This document shows positions 35,535-47,136 of a stretch of 64,000 nt of DNA, piece after piece. This DNA comes from Vombatus ursinus. Taxonomy: Eukaryota; Chordata; Mammalia; Diprotodontia; Vombatidae. A program made the position numbers and the translations under genes. A model generated the notes under the pieces. It was given only the letters and a program-made list of their open reading frames with translations, was not told the origin of the DNA and did not search any database. The first letter of the stretch is position 1; each line of letters begins with the position of its first letter. The stretch covers positions 3,944,103-4,008,102 of the forward strand of contig NW_020945064.1 of the NCBI RefSeq assembly GCF_900497805.2. The letters run 5' to 3'.

Positions 35535-36440
35535 CAGGATCTGCACGTCGCTGCTTGCTTTGAGGTAACGAACTGGAGAAGCTGTTGGCCCCGGTGCCAG
35601 CCTTGGGATGGAGCCACCGGTGAGGCTGATGCAGCAGCAGCAGCAGGCTGGGCCTCCCTGGCTCGTGGCAGCTGACCAGGTGCTGCTGCCTGGCTGGACC
35701 TGCTGGTGCTCCACGTGCTAAGAAGGGAGACTGTTTTCATTCTTGCTAAGGCCCTAGTGAGCATTTTTTCCAGAGTCTGCAGAGGAATAATTATAACCTG
35801 GATCTCAGTTTCCTCTGCATAAATGTCCTTTTCATTTCCTCTCCACACAGAACCTTCTGTCTCCTGCATGTAGCAGTGACTGCACAAACTGGCCAGGCCA
35901 GTTCATAGTACGAGTCACATAAAAACACACCAAGTGACGTTAAGATAACTTTCAGGGTGAGACACAACCCGCAAAACGCAAAAAGCTTTCCATTCAATGC
36001 GTCCATTGGCTTCTGACTTGCCTTTTGTGTTGTGGAAATCGTCTGCCAGTCCTTCTGAGGCAGGCAGAAACAAGTGAGGTAGCTCAGGGCTTGAGCACCA
36101 TCCTGCCTCAACCTCTGGGACAGACAATGGGTCACTTCTGAGATGAAAAAGGCATCCCTCCAAACAAAAACACTGCATTTTTTCAGTCCGAGCTCTTTTT
36201 GGCAAAGCAGACTAGGGGGCTCAATTAATCTCCTCTCTAAAAATGCTAGGGAAGCCACTACTCAGAGTGGTCTTGGGAAGATGCTTCTGCCATCAGTCCA
36301 AAGGAAGAGTCAAAAGAGGACGTGAAAATGATTGCTTGCAGGAAGTCTGAGGCTGGCTCAGCACCTGATTTGCTCATCAATCATCATTAATTAACTGTTC
36401 TTCCCCTCCATGCTGTTGTTGCTGCCGCCGCCAGGCTCTG
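35535..36440. other. Intron segment with an unassigned 155-codon minus-strand ORF
   Basis: 35535-35720 is GC-richer than its surroundings and includes CAGCAGCAG. The minus-strand ORF at 35791-36258 (MASLAFLERRLIEPPSLL...) matches no family I know and overlaps a second open frame, which argues for chance. Confidence 0.4.
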
Positions 36441-36446
36441 CAGACC

Positions 36447-36775
36447 TTATGGGCAGCTGGATATCTACTCAGTGGATAACACAAAGGACTCTGAGTCGGG
36501 AAGCCCTGAGTTCGAATTCCATCTCAGATACTAACTATACAACCTTAGGGAAGATGTTTCACTCATTTGCCTCCATTTCCTCAACTGTAAAATGGGGATA
36601 ATAACAACAGTACCTGTCTCCCAGGGTTGTTGTGAGAATCAGATGAGATAATAACTGTAAAGTGCTCAGCACACTGCCCAGCATATAGTAGGCTCTTAAT
36701 GTGAAATGAGATAAAGCACTTTGCAAACCATGAAGCACTATATAAATGCTAGCTATAACTATTATCATATATCAT
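36447..36775 (+). mobile_element. MIR/THER1-type CORE-SINE, long copy
   Basis: GGCAGCTGGATATCTACTCA head, CCCTGAGTTCGAATTCCATC, TCAACTGTAAAATGGGGATA, GGTTGTTGTGAGAATCAGAT and GCTCAGCACACTGCCCAGCA, ending TATAAATGCTAGCTATAAC. The order is complete. Confidence 0.85.
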
Positions 36776-36779
36776 TGTC

Positions 36780-37305
36780 CTGCACTACGGTCCTCCTTTA
36801 ATGCTTCATCTTAATATGGAAGTCACCCAGTTTAAAGGATGAGGCAGCAAACCCCAAGCAGGATTCAGATGTGGGTAAATGAGTGACCTGTTGTCTGAGA
36901 ATAAGCCTCGTTAACTAGCTGGGTCAGCGCCAGCTTAGCTGCAAGATGATGAATTCTTCAACCAAACCAACCATTGGAGACCATCCCGTGAAGAATCGGT
37001 GATTTATTCGGGAGTGTTCAGAGCGACAAAATTATGAATCACTAAAATAGCTGGTATTATCTGGCCACGAATCATGACATGCCACTATCTCAGAAGCAGG
37101 AAAACCCAGGTGACCCCAAAGGAAAAGTTCAGATGGGGCAGGACTTAAAAGGTGCAGAACATTAGCAATGATGACTTGCGTGCAAGAAGTGGCCCAAAAG
37201 TCAACCTGTAGGACACACACAACTGGCAAAGGAGGTAGGTTGGCCATGGAGAAAGAGCACAGGATAATGGATAGGAAGTTAAAAGGTTGCTCTGGTTTCC
37301 ACAAA
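36780..37305. other. Intron segment, nothing named
   Basis: Unique-looking sequence up to the left end of the mariner element. Confidence 0.45.
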
Positions 37306-37337
37306 ATACAATGTGTCCCCAAAGTGCTAGAGCAAAT

Positions 37338-37480
37338 TTTTTTTTTTTTGACTAGGCAATGGGGTTAAGTGACTTGCTCAGGGTCACACAGCTAGTGTCA
37401 AGTGTCTGAGGCTGGATTTGAACTCAGGTCCTCCTGACTCCAGGGCCAGTGCTCTATCCACTGTGCCACCTAGCTGCCCC
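37338..37480 (-). mobile_element. tRNA-derived SINE inside the mariner
   Basis: Poly-T, then GGGGTTAAGTGACTTGCTCA, GGTCACACAGCTAGTGTCAA, TGAACTCAGGTCCTCCTGAC and CCACCTAGCTGCCCC. The mariner reads on across it, with similar CTAGAGCAAATTTT and CTAGTGCAATTTT flanks. Confidence 0.92.
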
Positions 37481-37557
37481 TAGTGCAATTTTAAGCTTTA
37501 ATAACTTCAGAAATATAAATGCTACACACTTACAAAAAACAACATTTAAAAGGTTAG

Positions 37558-38126
37558 TTACTAATAATTTACCTATCAGATTTATGGAGAACAGAAAAAT
37601 TAATGACCAAACAGGAGATAGAGAACACTACAAAAAGCAAAATGGATAACTTTGATTACATTAAATTGAAAAGTTTTTGCACAAACAAAGCCAATGCAAC
37701 CAAGATCAAAAGGAAGGTAGAAAATTGGGAAAGAATTTTTACAACCAGTCTCTCTGATAAGGGCCTCATTTCTAAAATATATGGAGAATTAAGTCAAATT
37801 TATAAAAATACAAGTAATTCCCCAATTGAGAAATGGTCAAAGGACATGAACAGGCAATTCTCAGATGAAGAAATTAAAGCCATCTATAGTCATACGAAAA
37901 AATGCTGTAAATCACTACTGATTAGAGAAATGCAAATCAAAACAACTCTGAGGTACCACATCACACCTATCAGATTGGTCAACATGACAGAACAGGAAAA
38001 TGATAAATGTTGGAGAAGATGTGGGAAAATTGGAACACTAATGCATTGTTGGTGGAGTTGTGAAACAATCCAACCACTTTGGAGAGAAATTTGGAACTAC
38101 GCCCAAAGGGCTATAAAAATGTGCAT
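37558..38126 (+). mobile_element. L1 ORF2 C-terminal fragment, open frame, inside the mariner
   Basis: The frame is open throughout and reads MTKQEIENTTKSKMDNFDYI, then KLKSFCTNKANATKIKRKVE, EKWSKDMNRQFSDEEIKAIY, LIREMQIKTTLRYHITPIRL and IGTLMHCWWSCETIQPLW. These are L1 ORF2p words in the right order (compare SLAIREMQIKTTMRYHLTP and IGTLLHCWW). The fragment stops at GTGCATA, short of the ORF end, with no poly(A). AAAAGGTTAG flanks it at 37548-37557 and 38127-38136. Confidence 0.92.
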
Positions 38127-38625
38127 AAAAGGTTAGGTATTAAAAATTTTGGAATATTAATACATTTCTAATTAAAATCAGTATCACCACTGTTTCGAGA
38201 TATACATTGCTCTAGTTGATTTTTAAAATTTGTGAAAATTTTCACCTGCTGTTCAGTGATAAAGGTCTGCATTTGTTATCCTAGCCTTAAGGTCATCCAA
38301 AGAATGAGTTTTGATGCATACACAACAGTTCTGATGTGACCCCACAAAAAAAAAAAGATCAGGTGACCAAGAGGACCTCCTTTACCAATCTACTAGTCTG
38401 AGAAAACGTCACCCAGAAACTGTTGTTACACAGGCAATGCATGATGACAAAATGTCCCATCTTGTTAAAATTAAAATGAAAAATTCATTATTCAAAATCC
38501 ACAAAACTAAGTAAAATACATTTAAATAATTAAGCTTTCGCGTGATCTTTTTTGTCAGTTTACAGTACTTGTACATCTGAAGTTATTAAAGCTTGAAACT
38601 GCCCTTTGGGATGACCCAGAGAAAG

Positions 38626-39230
38626 ATTTCCAACACATTGGGAGGATCCTTTGCAGAAGATTTCTAGAACATTGACAAGGAATGCACAAGAGGAGTTGGC
38701 TTTGCTGTTCTGTGATCTGCACTGGCGGAGGGAATGATCTCCTTAATGAGATCAGGCATCCGTCCATTACAGTACCTGACACTTGGGCTGTTTTGGGTTG
38801 GTAAAGAAGGATGTTTACTTACAATGTTATTTTCCCCCATAGAACAGAAGAGATAGCAGAGGCTTTAAAAAAATAAAAACAACAATTTAAATTTAATTTC
38901 AAATTTGGGTACAGAATAAAGGCATGCACTAGAAAGTAACTTATTTAACTTCAATGTTAAAAATGACAGAAGAGGTGTTGCAGTGAAAAATACTGATAGG
39001 CAACCACCACAAATCCGGGTGCCAAGTTCTTAAGATCTTCATCATTCCCAAATGAAGTCAACTTTCAATAATACATCCTAATAGAGGGAGGACAGTGACC
39101 AAGGTAATCTGAAATAATAGACCAACTAAAATTTACCTACATTGTTCTCAGAAAGTATTTCTGAATAAGGAGGTTTTGGGAAATTCATGACATCAAACAA
39201 AATTTAAAAACCCCATTTTTTTTTAAGTAT
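38626..39230. other. Intron segment, nothing named
   Basis: AT-rich unique-looking sequence. Confidence 0.45.
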
Positions 39231-39234
39231 CTGA

Positions 39235-39345
39235 GTAGTTTATTACTATTTTTTAAATTTTCCAAATTTTCTCCCTCCTTTCCTCCCCTCTTCCTAAAAT
39301 GGTAGGCAATTGGATACGGGTCAGATATGTAAAAAGCCCCATTTT
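39235..39345 (-). mobile_element. L1 3' UTR fragment
   Basis: TTTCCAAATTTTCTCCCTCC, then AAAATGGTAGGCAATTGGAT, in the order of the L1 block at 13600-13660. Confidence 0.65.
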
Positions 39346-39354
39346 GAAGATCCT

Positions 39355-39770
39355 AGGCCAACTCTGACAAACTCACAGGTCACAGGTCCACACCTCACAG
39401 GGACCTCAGTGACTATTCGGTCCAATTCCCCCATCTAACAGGTGAGGTGACTGCTGTTTTTGTTTTTGTTTTTTTGTTTGTTTTTCTTAGGCAGTTGGGG
39501 TTAAGTGACTTGCCCAGGGTCACACAGCTAGTAAGTGTCAAGTGTTTGGTCTGAGGCCGAATTTGAACTCAGGTCCTCCTGACTTCGGGGCCGGGCGCTC
39601 TACCCACTGCGCCACCGAGCTGCCCCCTGAGGTGACTGTTGAAAAAGACAAGTTGAGTGACTGGCCTAAGGACACAGAGGTAGTGGCTGAGCTTGGATTT
39701 GAACTCACGTCCTCTGACTCTACAGCCAACAATTTCTCCACTGTACTGACCCTACAACAACTCCCCAACT
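39355..39770 (-). mobile_element. Ancient MIR-class SINE split by a younger SINE
   Basis: ACAGGGACCTCAGTGACTAT and CCAATTCCCCCATCTAACAG lie left. AGTTGAGTGACTGGCCTAAG, GGACACAGAGGTAGTGGCTG and a CTCCACTGTACTGACC end lie right of the younger copy at 39454-39627. Confidence 0.7.
39454..39627 (-). mobile_element. tRNA-derived marsupial SINE with TSD
   Basis: T-rich end, GGGGTTAAGTGACTTGCCCA, AGCTAGTAAGTGTCAAGTG and CACTGCGCCACCGAGCTGCC. TGAGGTGACTG flanks it at 39443-39453 and 39628-39638. Confidence 0.94.
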
Positions 39771-39789
39771 CTCACTCCATGAAGTAGAC

Positions 39790-40290
39790 AGATATTTTCA
39801 ACTCTGAGGCTGATGCAAATCAACAGACTAACCAATCTATCCCTCTCTTCTCTCCCATGCACAGTAACACCCCAATAATGGAGAAAAAATAAAGAGGAAA
39901 AAAAATTAAGCAAAAAACCAACCAATACATCAACGAGCAATGCTGTGCTTCATCTGTGCAGTCCCCAAGTTCTGCGAAAGAAGGGAGGGCGATACATTCC
40001 TGTATCTATCTTAGGGGACCGAGCACGGTCATTATAACTACACAGCCCTCAGTGCTGATGTGGACGGTTGTTGCAGTCATTGTGACATCGTTTTCCCCAT
40101 CCTCTCGATTCACTCTGTGCTAGGTCATGGCTTCCCATGGCTCCCTGTACTCTTCAGATCCCCCATAGAGCCCGAAAACATTCCATTCCACTCATGTACC
40201 ATGGCTTGTTTATCTGTCTCCCAACTGATGGGCATGCTCTTTTTTGCTACTGTAAAAATACAGCAGCTTTCTAAGCTTGTCATTATCTAA
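39790..40290 (-). mobile_element. Diverged L1 3' sequence
   Basis: ATGGCTTGTTTATCTGTCTC, CCAACTGATGGGCATGCTCT and GCTACTGTAAAAATACAGCA correspond to the reversed L1 3' end (compare 62520-62600). The left limit is unclear. Confidence 0.55.
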
Positions 40291-42040
40291 TTCATCCTCC
40301 ATCCAAGGCAATGAGAGGCCATTCCAAGGGTCTTTCTTTCCAGCTCCTTTTGGGCTGCTGACCAAATGTGGGAATACGGGTCAATAGAAACACTGCTGAT
40401 ATCACCAAAAAACTTCAGCAAGCAGAATAGGTATTATGGTCAACAAGATATTGAACATAAAATTTCCCATAGCTCTCTCCATGTGAATAATTGAGAGCTA
40501 ACTGTACAGCACACCGGGCACCTCAATGCTGGCATACATGATGAACCCTAACAACGCAGTTAGGAAGAGTTTGCATCCTTCCTCCCCTATACTGTCTCTA
40601 GATTTCTGAGGGATGTCTCCTTTAGATTCCCTGTAATTCTTTTACTGGTCCCTCCATCTCCTTTTCGAGACAATGGAACAACAAAGGTACTTGGCAGACA
40701 TTCGGCAAACAACAAGAAACACAGTGAAACCCCACATTATCGAGTGGTGCTTTATGGAGGAGAGACCAGCAATTAGGAAAATGCCTCCATCATCAAAGTG
40801 GCATTTTTGTTTCAGCTGTTCCCGAGGGCAAAACAGAAGAGTCACGAGCAAATCCCAGATTGAAAGCTTTGTGGTTATCTCCGTTTCTCATTAAAATGCC
40901 CTGATTGTAAACATACCTACGATTACAAGATTTAACACACCTGCCCTCAAGGATGCACCAGGAGGAGGGTCCATAATTCATCCCTTCCCATTTCCTTTTC
41001 TTGATTAAGTAAGCACAGCTTATAACTTTAGATATCTTTTCAATAGGGAACAGATGGGAAGTCAATCGGACAAGAGGGCAGGGGGCTTTCACTAACATGG
41101 CTTTGGCAGAGTGACTAATGTCATCTACAACACATACAATAAAAACATCATTAAGGAAGTCATTAAATTTGTTCTTTCTCTGTCTTTCTCTCTCCTTCTG
41201 CCCCCTAGGGTCTGTGCACTCACTGTCTGGTGTATCTGATATATATCTGTATACTAATGGGCCCAAACATAAGAGTCTTCCTTAGTTCCCCACCTCCTGA
41301 GCAAATTCTTAACCAAGAGCTATGTGTCCACTGCACCCCCTGGCAATGGTTGGCAACATGTTGGGTAATGATTTGAATTCTCAAGCTCTGATATATTCCT
41401 TTCCGTGGACTCGAGGTAACTACATGGTCAAGGAGCCTCCATCCCCAAGTGAAAGTTCTCTCTATTTTTGTCACTAGGTATGGCACACCTGCCTTTTAGG
41501 GGCTGCCAAACAGCTCTTGCACACAGAGAAACTCTGAAAACTCCCCAAGACAGAAAGGGCTGGAAGGGAAATTCCACAGACTATTGGGAGCCCCACTTCC
41601 AGCCCATGGAGGGCAGTGAAACACCTGCAGGCAGGAGATGCTGAGAAAAGGCCAGTGTGGAGGGAAAGACTGCTTGTACATTCATGAGGAAACAGCAATA
41701 AGACACAGGGATCAGGAACTAGATGCAGACAAACTCTGGCTTAATGAAGCCCATGGGCTGACTGGTTCAAAATGCCAAACTAGAAAGTGTTGTGTGCAAG
41801 GCTCCGTGGCAGTAATACACATCTTTGCTTTCCGTCTCCTGAGTCTGCTGTTAAGCATTGCCTCGCCGAGTCAGATCCATGGGGAATCTAGCCCAGCCAT
41901 CTGTGTGTCTGACAGCTGTCCTGGAGAGTGCCTCATGGGGCAGGACAGTGATTCTCCATGATATCAGACCTCTGAGGGAAGAGATGTGTGTCTCGACGTT
42001 TCTCTTCTCCCCACAAGCTATTAAATTCATGCAAGAATTT
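40291..42040. other. Intron segment, nothing named
   Basis: Largely unique-looking. Several open frames exist, including a 157-codon one at 40793-41266 on the minus strand, none with a recognised domain. Confidence 0.45.
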
Positions 42041-42053
42041 ATCTCAAACTCTT

Positions 42054-42115
42054 TTTTTTTTTTTCTTTTTTGGTGAGAGTTGCCCAGGGTCACACAGCTA
42101 GTTAAGTGTCAAGTG
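42054..42115 (-). mobile_element. Strongly 5'-truncated tRNA-derived SINE with TSD
   Basis: Only poly-T, TTGCCCAGGGTCACACAGCT and AGTTAAGTGTCAAG remain. TCAAACTCTT is repeated at 42044-42053 and 42116-42125. Confidence 0.85.
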
Positions 42116-42184
42116 TCAAACTCTTCTTGAACTTATTTTCATCCTTCACGGCACCCAACACGACGCCTTCCACATGGTAAGGGA

Positions 42185-42375
42185 ACCAAATCACTATCTG
42201 TTGAATGAATGGCATAGTGCGTGGGACCCTACACATGTTCAAATCCTGCCTTACTTGGCCTTTTACTAGATGTGGGATCCTGGGCAACTCACCACACTCC
42301 CCTATGCCACTGTTTCCTCCTCTGTAAATGAAAGGCGGGGCCTTGGTGGCTTCCAAGGCCTCTTCTAGGATCCGA
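42185..42375 (+). mobile_element. Diverged MIR-class SINE
   Basis: ACACATGTTCAAATCCTGCC, GATGTGGGATCCTGGGCAAC and TTTCCTCCTCTGTAAATGAA, followed by a GGTGGCTTCCAAGGCCTCTT end. Confidence 0.6.
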
Positions 42376-44019
42376 CGAATGAGTCAACCGCTAACCTGCC
42401 CCAGAATCCGTAAGGAAGGGGAGGGTTACGAGGACACGGGGCTCCTTTCCCCACGCGAGGGTCACGGATGCCTCTGGTGCCGGCCCTGCTTCCTGGCGCC
42501 CACTGCCCCATGCCGATCTCCTGTTCCAATCACCTGGTACTCTCCCCGTCCTACCTCCTGCTTCTTGGACCCCTGTAGTCCAGAGGAAAAGAACAAAAAC
42601 AAACCAACTTCCTCTTCCACCTCTCCTCCAACTTTCACCCCCCCTGGCCTGGCCTCCTAGAGTCCCCTCTACTGCTAGCAAACTCCTTTTCATCTTGGCC
42701 GGCTTCTTCTCACGCTCTTTCTGGCTTTTGGCACTCAAGGAACCTTGACTTTTTCCGGGAGGGACCTGGCTGCTGGCCATCCTCTGCAGTTCTGGCCGCC
42801 TCTGCTAGAAGATGCTGAGCGAGCAAGAGGACCGGCACAGTCCCCACTCCCTAGCGCTCCGTCCAGACCCTGCCACCACAGCAGCCTGTTTAGCCTCCAC
42901 GTCACTCTCCCTCTTTACTCAAGGAGTCAACAAAGGTCTCACGGTATTCAGTATTCCCCTCCACTCATCCTTGGCCCTCATTGTTGGGGAATCTGGCAGC
43001 CACAGTGAAACAGCCTCATCTCTCTAATTATCAACTCCATCATTCTACCTCAGGCACTCACTGGGCAGTCGTAACTCAGACTTCACCATCACCCCACACT
43101 GGTCCCCGGGTGTGCTCCTGACCCCTGGAATGCCCCTCCCTGACCATGATATCCTCCTGCCTCACTCTTCTTAAACCCACGCTTGATCCTCAGGGCAACC
43201 CTGTTCTCCTACGGTAACTTGATTATGCCCCTGCTCTGGCCCCACTTTCTTTCCTTCACCGTCTCAACCCTACTTACTGGTAACCAATTCGGCAACGCAC
43301 TGTCCTCTACCACTGAATCCCTTTTGCCCCCTTGTCCTAAGGCCACTCACTACTCAAAGCTGCTGGCAGAAGTCAAGAACTATGATCGCTTGGTCCACAA
43401 CAACTTCATGCTATCTAATCTCAACTGGGTCCTCGCTGCTACAAGACAAACCTTTTACCTTGCCCCAGGTAAAAGTGGCAGCCTTCTCTAATCAATCCCT
43501 ACTCTCTCTAAGCAGATGATCTTATATTCTACTTTACTGAAAGAATGGAGGACATCTGCCACACCCTTCCTTCACCTGTCTCTTCTCATGCCCCAGTCCT
43601 GAGCCCTGGAAGGAGCTGGGTGGCCTTTCTCCTTTCCAAGGCTAACTTCCTGCTTGTGCCCTTGACCCCACGTTCTCCTCTCTGCCTTCCATCTATCATT
43701 CTCTTTCGCTCTCTTCCCTGACCAATGACTACTTCGCTATAAAAATGACCCGGTCTTCCCTATCCTTTAAAGAAAACAACCCTTCACCTGACCTTGGAAC
43801 CCACTGTCTTATTTCTCTCTTCCCTTTTACTGCCAAGCTCTTAAATAGCAGAGCACCATCACTTCTTAGTCCCTTGTAATCTGGCTTCTGACCTCCTCAC
43901 TATGACGAAACAGATCTCAAAAACTACTAATGAACTCCAAATTGCTAAATCCTATCGTTCTTCCTCGACTTCTCTGCAGCTCTGGACGTTGTTCACCATC
44001 TCTTTCTCTTGGATTTGAA

Positions 44020-44225
44020 CGGTGTCATGAGAAAGAGGGCTGCACCTAGAGTCAGAGGGCCTAGGTACAATCCTTATCTTCACCACCAATTACCGGGGTG
44101 ACCTGGGGCAAATCGCTTCAACTCTCTGGGCATCAGTTTTCTCTTCTGTAAAATGACGATGTTGGAATAGATGACATCTAAGATTCCATCCAGCTCTGAG
44201 CCTACAGTCCCCTGATCCTTGGCCA
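44020..44225 (+). mobile_element. MIR-class SINE inside L2
   Basis: CTAGAGTCAGAGGGCCTAGG head, CCGGGGTGACCTGGGGCAAA, TTTTCTCTTCTGTAAAATGA and GGAATAGATGACATCTAAGA. L2 resumes at about 44226. Confidence 0.72.
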
Positions 44226-45021
44226 CAGTGACCCTCTTCTCTCCTGATTCTTCTTATTCCATGGTGCCTTTGCTGGCTTATCATCTCTAAGCGTCAGTCC
44301 CCTCCCCCAACTATGTTTTCTTGTGGTGATCTCTTTTGTTCCCAAAAAATCAATTATCGCCTCTCTGCAGTCTTTTCCTAAAGTGACATCGCCAGCCCCA
44401 ATCTTCTCTCTCCTGTATTCCGGTTCACACATCTCTAAAGGCCTACTGGCCACTTCCACCTGGAGGTAACACCGGCCTCTCAAACTCAACATGTCCACAA
44501 GAGGCCTCATCACATTCTCCTTTAAATCTTCCCTTCCCGAAGACTTCCCAGTTCAGCAGTAGGCATCACCACCCTCCCAGTCACCCAGGTGAGTAACTTC
44601 CAAGTCATCTTTGACTCATCCCCTTCCCTCAACTCCCACGTACGGTGACAGCTGCCCAGTCCTGTGGATTTCGCTTCCGCAATGTGCCTTCACCTCAGTG
44701 CCCATGCTCTATTCACATAGCTTCTGCCATAATGTGGCCTCACATGGAGCCTCTTAATCGGTCTCCCTCCTTCCAGTCTGTTCCCTTTCCAAGTAATTCT
44801 CCATATAGCTGTCCAAATAATATTCCAGAGGCACAGATCTAGTCATGTGTATCACCTGTTCGAAAGTATTCAGTGGTTTTTCTTACCTTCAGAATAATAG
44901 ACTAACTTCTTAGCTTCATATCGAAAGCCTTTCACAATATGGCACACACTTATTTTTCTTTCCAGCCTTATTTCACATTACTTCCCTTTATACACTCTAT
45001 ATTTCAGCTGAAGGGGTCTAT

Positions 45022-45790
45022 TACCTTTTTTTTAAAAAAACAAAAACAAAAACAAAAACATTAATGGCATTTATTTCCTTTCCCTGGGGAGAAAAAGGAA
45101 AACAAAGCCTTTGCAAAAAATACACATTTGTTGCAAAAAAGCAAAACAAATTCCCACACTGGCCCTGTCCAAAAATGTGCATCTCATTTTGTACTCTGAG
45201 TTCACCACCTCTCTGTCAGGAAATGGTTAATATTCTTTTTCATCAGTTCTCTGGAATCCTGATTAGTTACTGTGTTGGTCAGAGTTCTTAAGTTTTTCAA
45301 AGTTGTTCATTTTTACAGTGTTGTTGTCATTATATAAATTGTTCTCCTGGTTCTGTTCACTTCACCCTGCATCAGTTCATAGAAGTCTTTCCAGGTTTCT
45401 CTGAAACCATCCCTTTCATCATTTCTTATGGCACAACAGTATTCCATTACATTCATCTGCCATAGTAGACACTCTTGAGTTTTCAGTTTTTTGCCATGAC
45501 AAAAAGAGTTGTCATAAATATTTTTATACACATGAACTCTTTTCCTAAAAATCGCTTTGGGATATGGGTCTAATTAGTACTATTGTTGGGTCAAAGGATA
45601 TGCACAGTTTAGTTACTTTTTTGGGACTAGTTCCAAAAACGTTCTCCAGAACGGATAGAGCAATTCACAGCTCCACCAGCAGTGCATGAATATGCCTGTT
45701 TTCCTGCAGCCCCTCCAACATTTGCCATTTTCCTTTTTTTGTTAATTTCTTCAATTTAATGGGTGTGAGGTTGGAATCCTGGAGTGGATT
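45022..45790 (-). mobile_element. L1 3' end inside L2
   Basis: T-rich end, then AATTGTTCTCCTGGTTCTGT, TCACTTCACCCTGCATCAGT, TCTTTCCAGGTTTCTCTGAA, GGCACAACAGTATTCCATTA and ATTGTTGGGTCAAAGGATAT. TATTACC appears at both edges as a possible short duplication. Confidence 0.88.
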
Positions 45791-45860
45791 ATTACCTGTT
45801 TCCTAAACTCAACATTTCAATCCTGCTTCTGTGAATGAACACATACTTTCCCCTATGAAG

Positions 45861-45962
45861 GGCAGCTGATGACGCATGGGATAGAGCAGTGGGCCTAGAG
45901 TTAGGAAGACCTGAGTTCAAATTCAGCCTCAGATACTTCCTAGCTGTGTGATCCTGGGCTCA
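45861..45962 (+). mobile_element. MAR1-like SINE, 3'-truncated
   Basis: GGCAGCTGATGACGCATGGG head, GAAGACCTGAGTTCAAATTC and CTAGCTGTGTGATCCTGGGC, then it stops. Confidence 0.8.
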
Positions 45963-46180
45963 GCAGTTTCTTCCTCCATGAAGCTTCTCCTTATCTCTTC
46001 AGATAAAAGTGTTCTTTCCTACCTCAAAATACCTTGTGTGAATACGGCTCGACCCCTAGTAGAATGTAAGCTCCTTGAGGGCAGAAATTCTTGCTTTTGT
46101 CACTGTATCCCCAACACATAAGAAATTACTTTTAACAGTTTGTAGAATTTAATTGAATTAACCTTGAACAAGTTACCTGA

Positions 46181-46440
46181 GGCAGCTAGGTAGAACACAG
46201 GATAGAGTACTAGGCTTGGACTCAGGAGGACCAGAGTTTGAATCCTACCTCAGATGCTAGCAGGGTGACCCTGGAAATGTCATTTAACTTTTCTTAGTTT
46301 TAGTTTCTTCATCTGTAAAATGAGGTTAATAACAGTACCTATTTCACAGGTTTATTGTAGGAAACAAATGAGATAATATAGGTAAAGTGCTTTGCAAACC
46401 TTAAATACTATATGGATATTAACTATTATTACTACTAGCC
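46181..46440 (+). mobile_element. MIR/THER1-type CORE-SINE
   Basis: GGCAGCTAGGTAGAACACAG head, CTTAGTTTTAGTTTCTTCAT, CTGTAAAATGAGGTTAATAA and AAAGTGCTTTGCAAACCTTA. Confidence 0.83.
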
Positions 46441-46454
46441 CTCATTAATTGTTG

Positions 46455-46560
46455 TTAAACCTTTTAGGGCCTCAGTTTGCTCCCCGTAAAATGAGGGTGC
46501 TGAATGGGACGATTTCGATTTCTGAAGTTCCTTCCAGATGGATATAATTCTGTAACCTTT
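46455..46560 (+). mobile_element. MIR-class SINE 3' fragment
   Basis: GGGCCTCAGTTTGCTCCCCG, TAAAATGAGGGTGCTGAATG and AGTTCCTTCCAGATGGATAT. Confidence 0.55.

Positions 46561-47136
<576 letters not shown>

Larger units (their letters stand above)
37309..38620 (-). mobile_element. Mariner-family DNA transposon remnant, nested
   Basis: The left end (GTGTCCCCAAAGTGCTAG) and the right end (CCCTTTGGGATGACCCA) are inverted. Just inside them, AAGCTTTAATAACTTCAG at 37493-37510 is mirrored exactly at 38577-38594. On the minus strand, 38400-38260 reads in pieces like a mariner transposase C-terminal region (WSPDLFF, then LDDLKARITNA). Only a fraction of a transposase remains, with stops. The element carries a SINE (37338-37480) and an L1 ORF2 fragment (37558-38126). 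Confidence 0.82.
42620..46165 (+). mobile_element. L2-clade LINE remnant with SINE and L1 insertions
   Basis: RT-region DNA can be followed near 43780-44010 (TTATTTCTCTCTTCCCTTTT, then GAAACAGATCTCAAAAACTA for the ETxLxK word and TTCTCTGCAGCTCTGGACG for the SAAFD word), then CCAAGTCATCTTTGACTCAT and the RT 3' part to 45015. It resumes after an L1 insertion and ends with the tail AGAATGTAAGCTCCTTGAGG at 46061-46080. Insertions sit at 44020-44225, 45022-45790 and 45861-45962. The 5' limit is uncertain (42620-43050). Dead copy. Confidence 0.82.

Noticed and set aside
37603-38136. 177-codon frame as a host gene
   Set aside because: Its sequence is clearly the L1 ORF2 C-terminal region.
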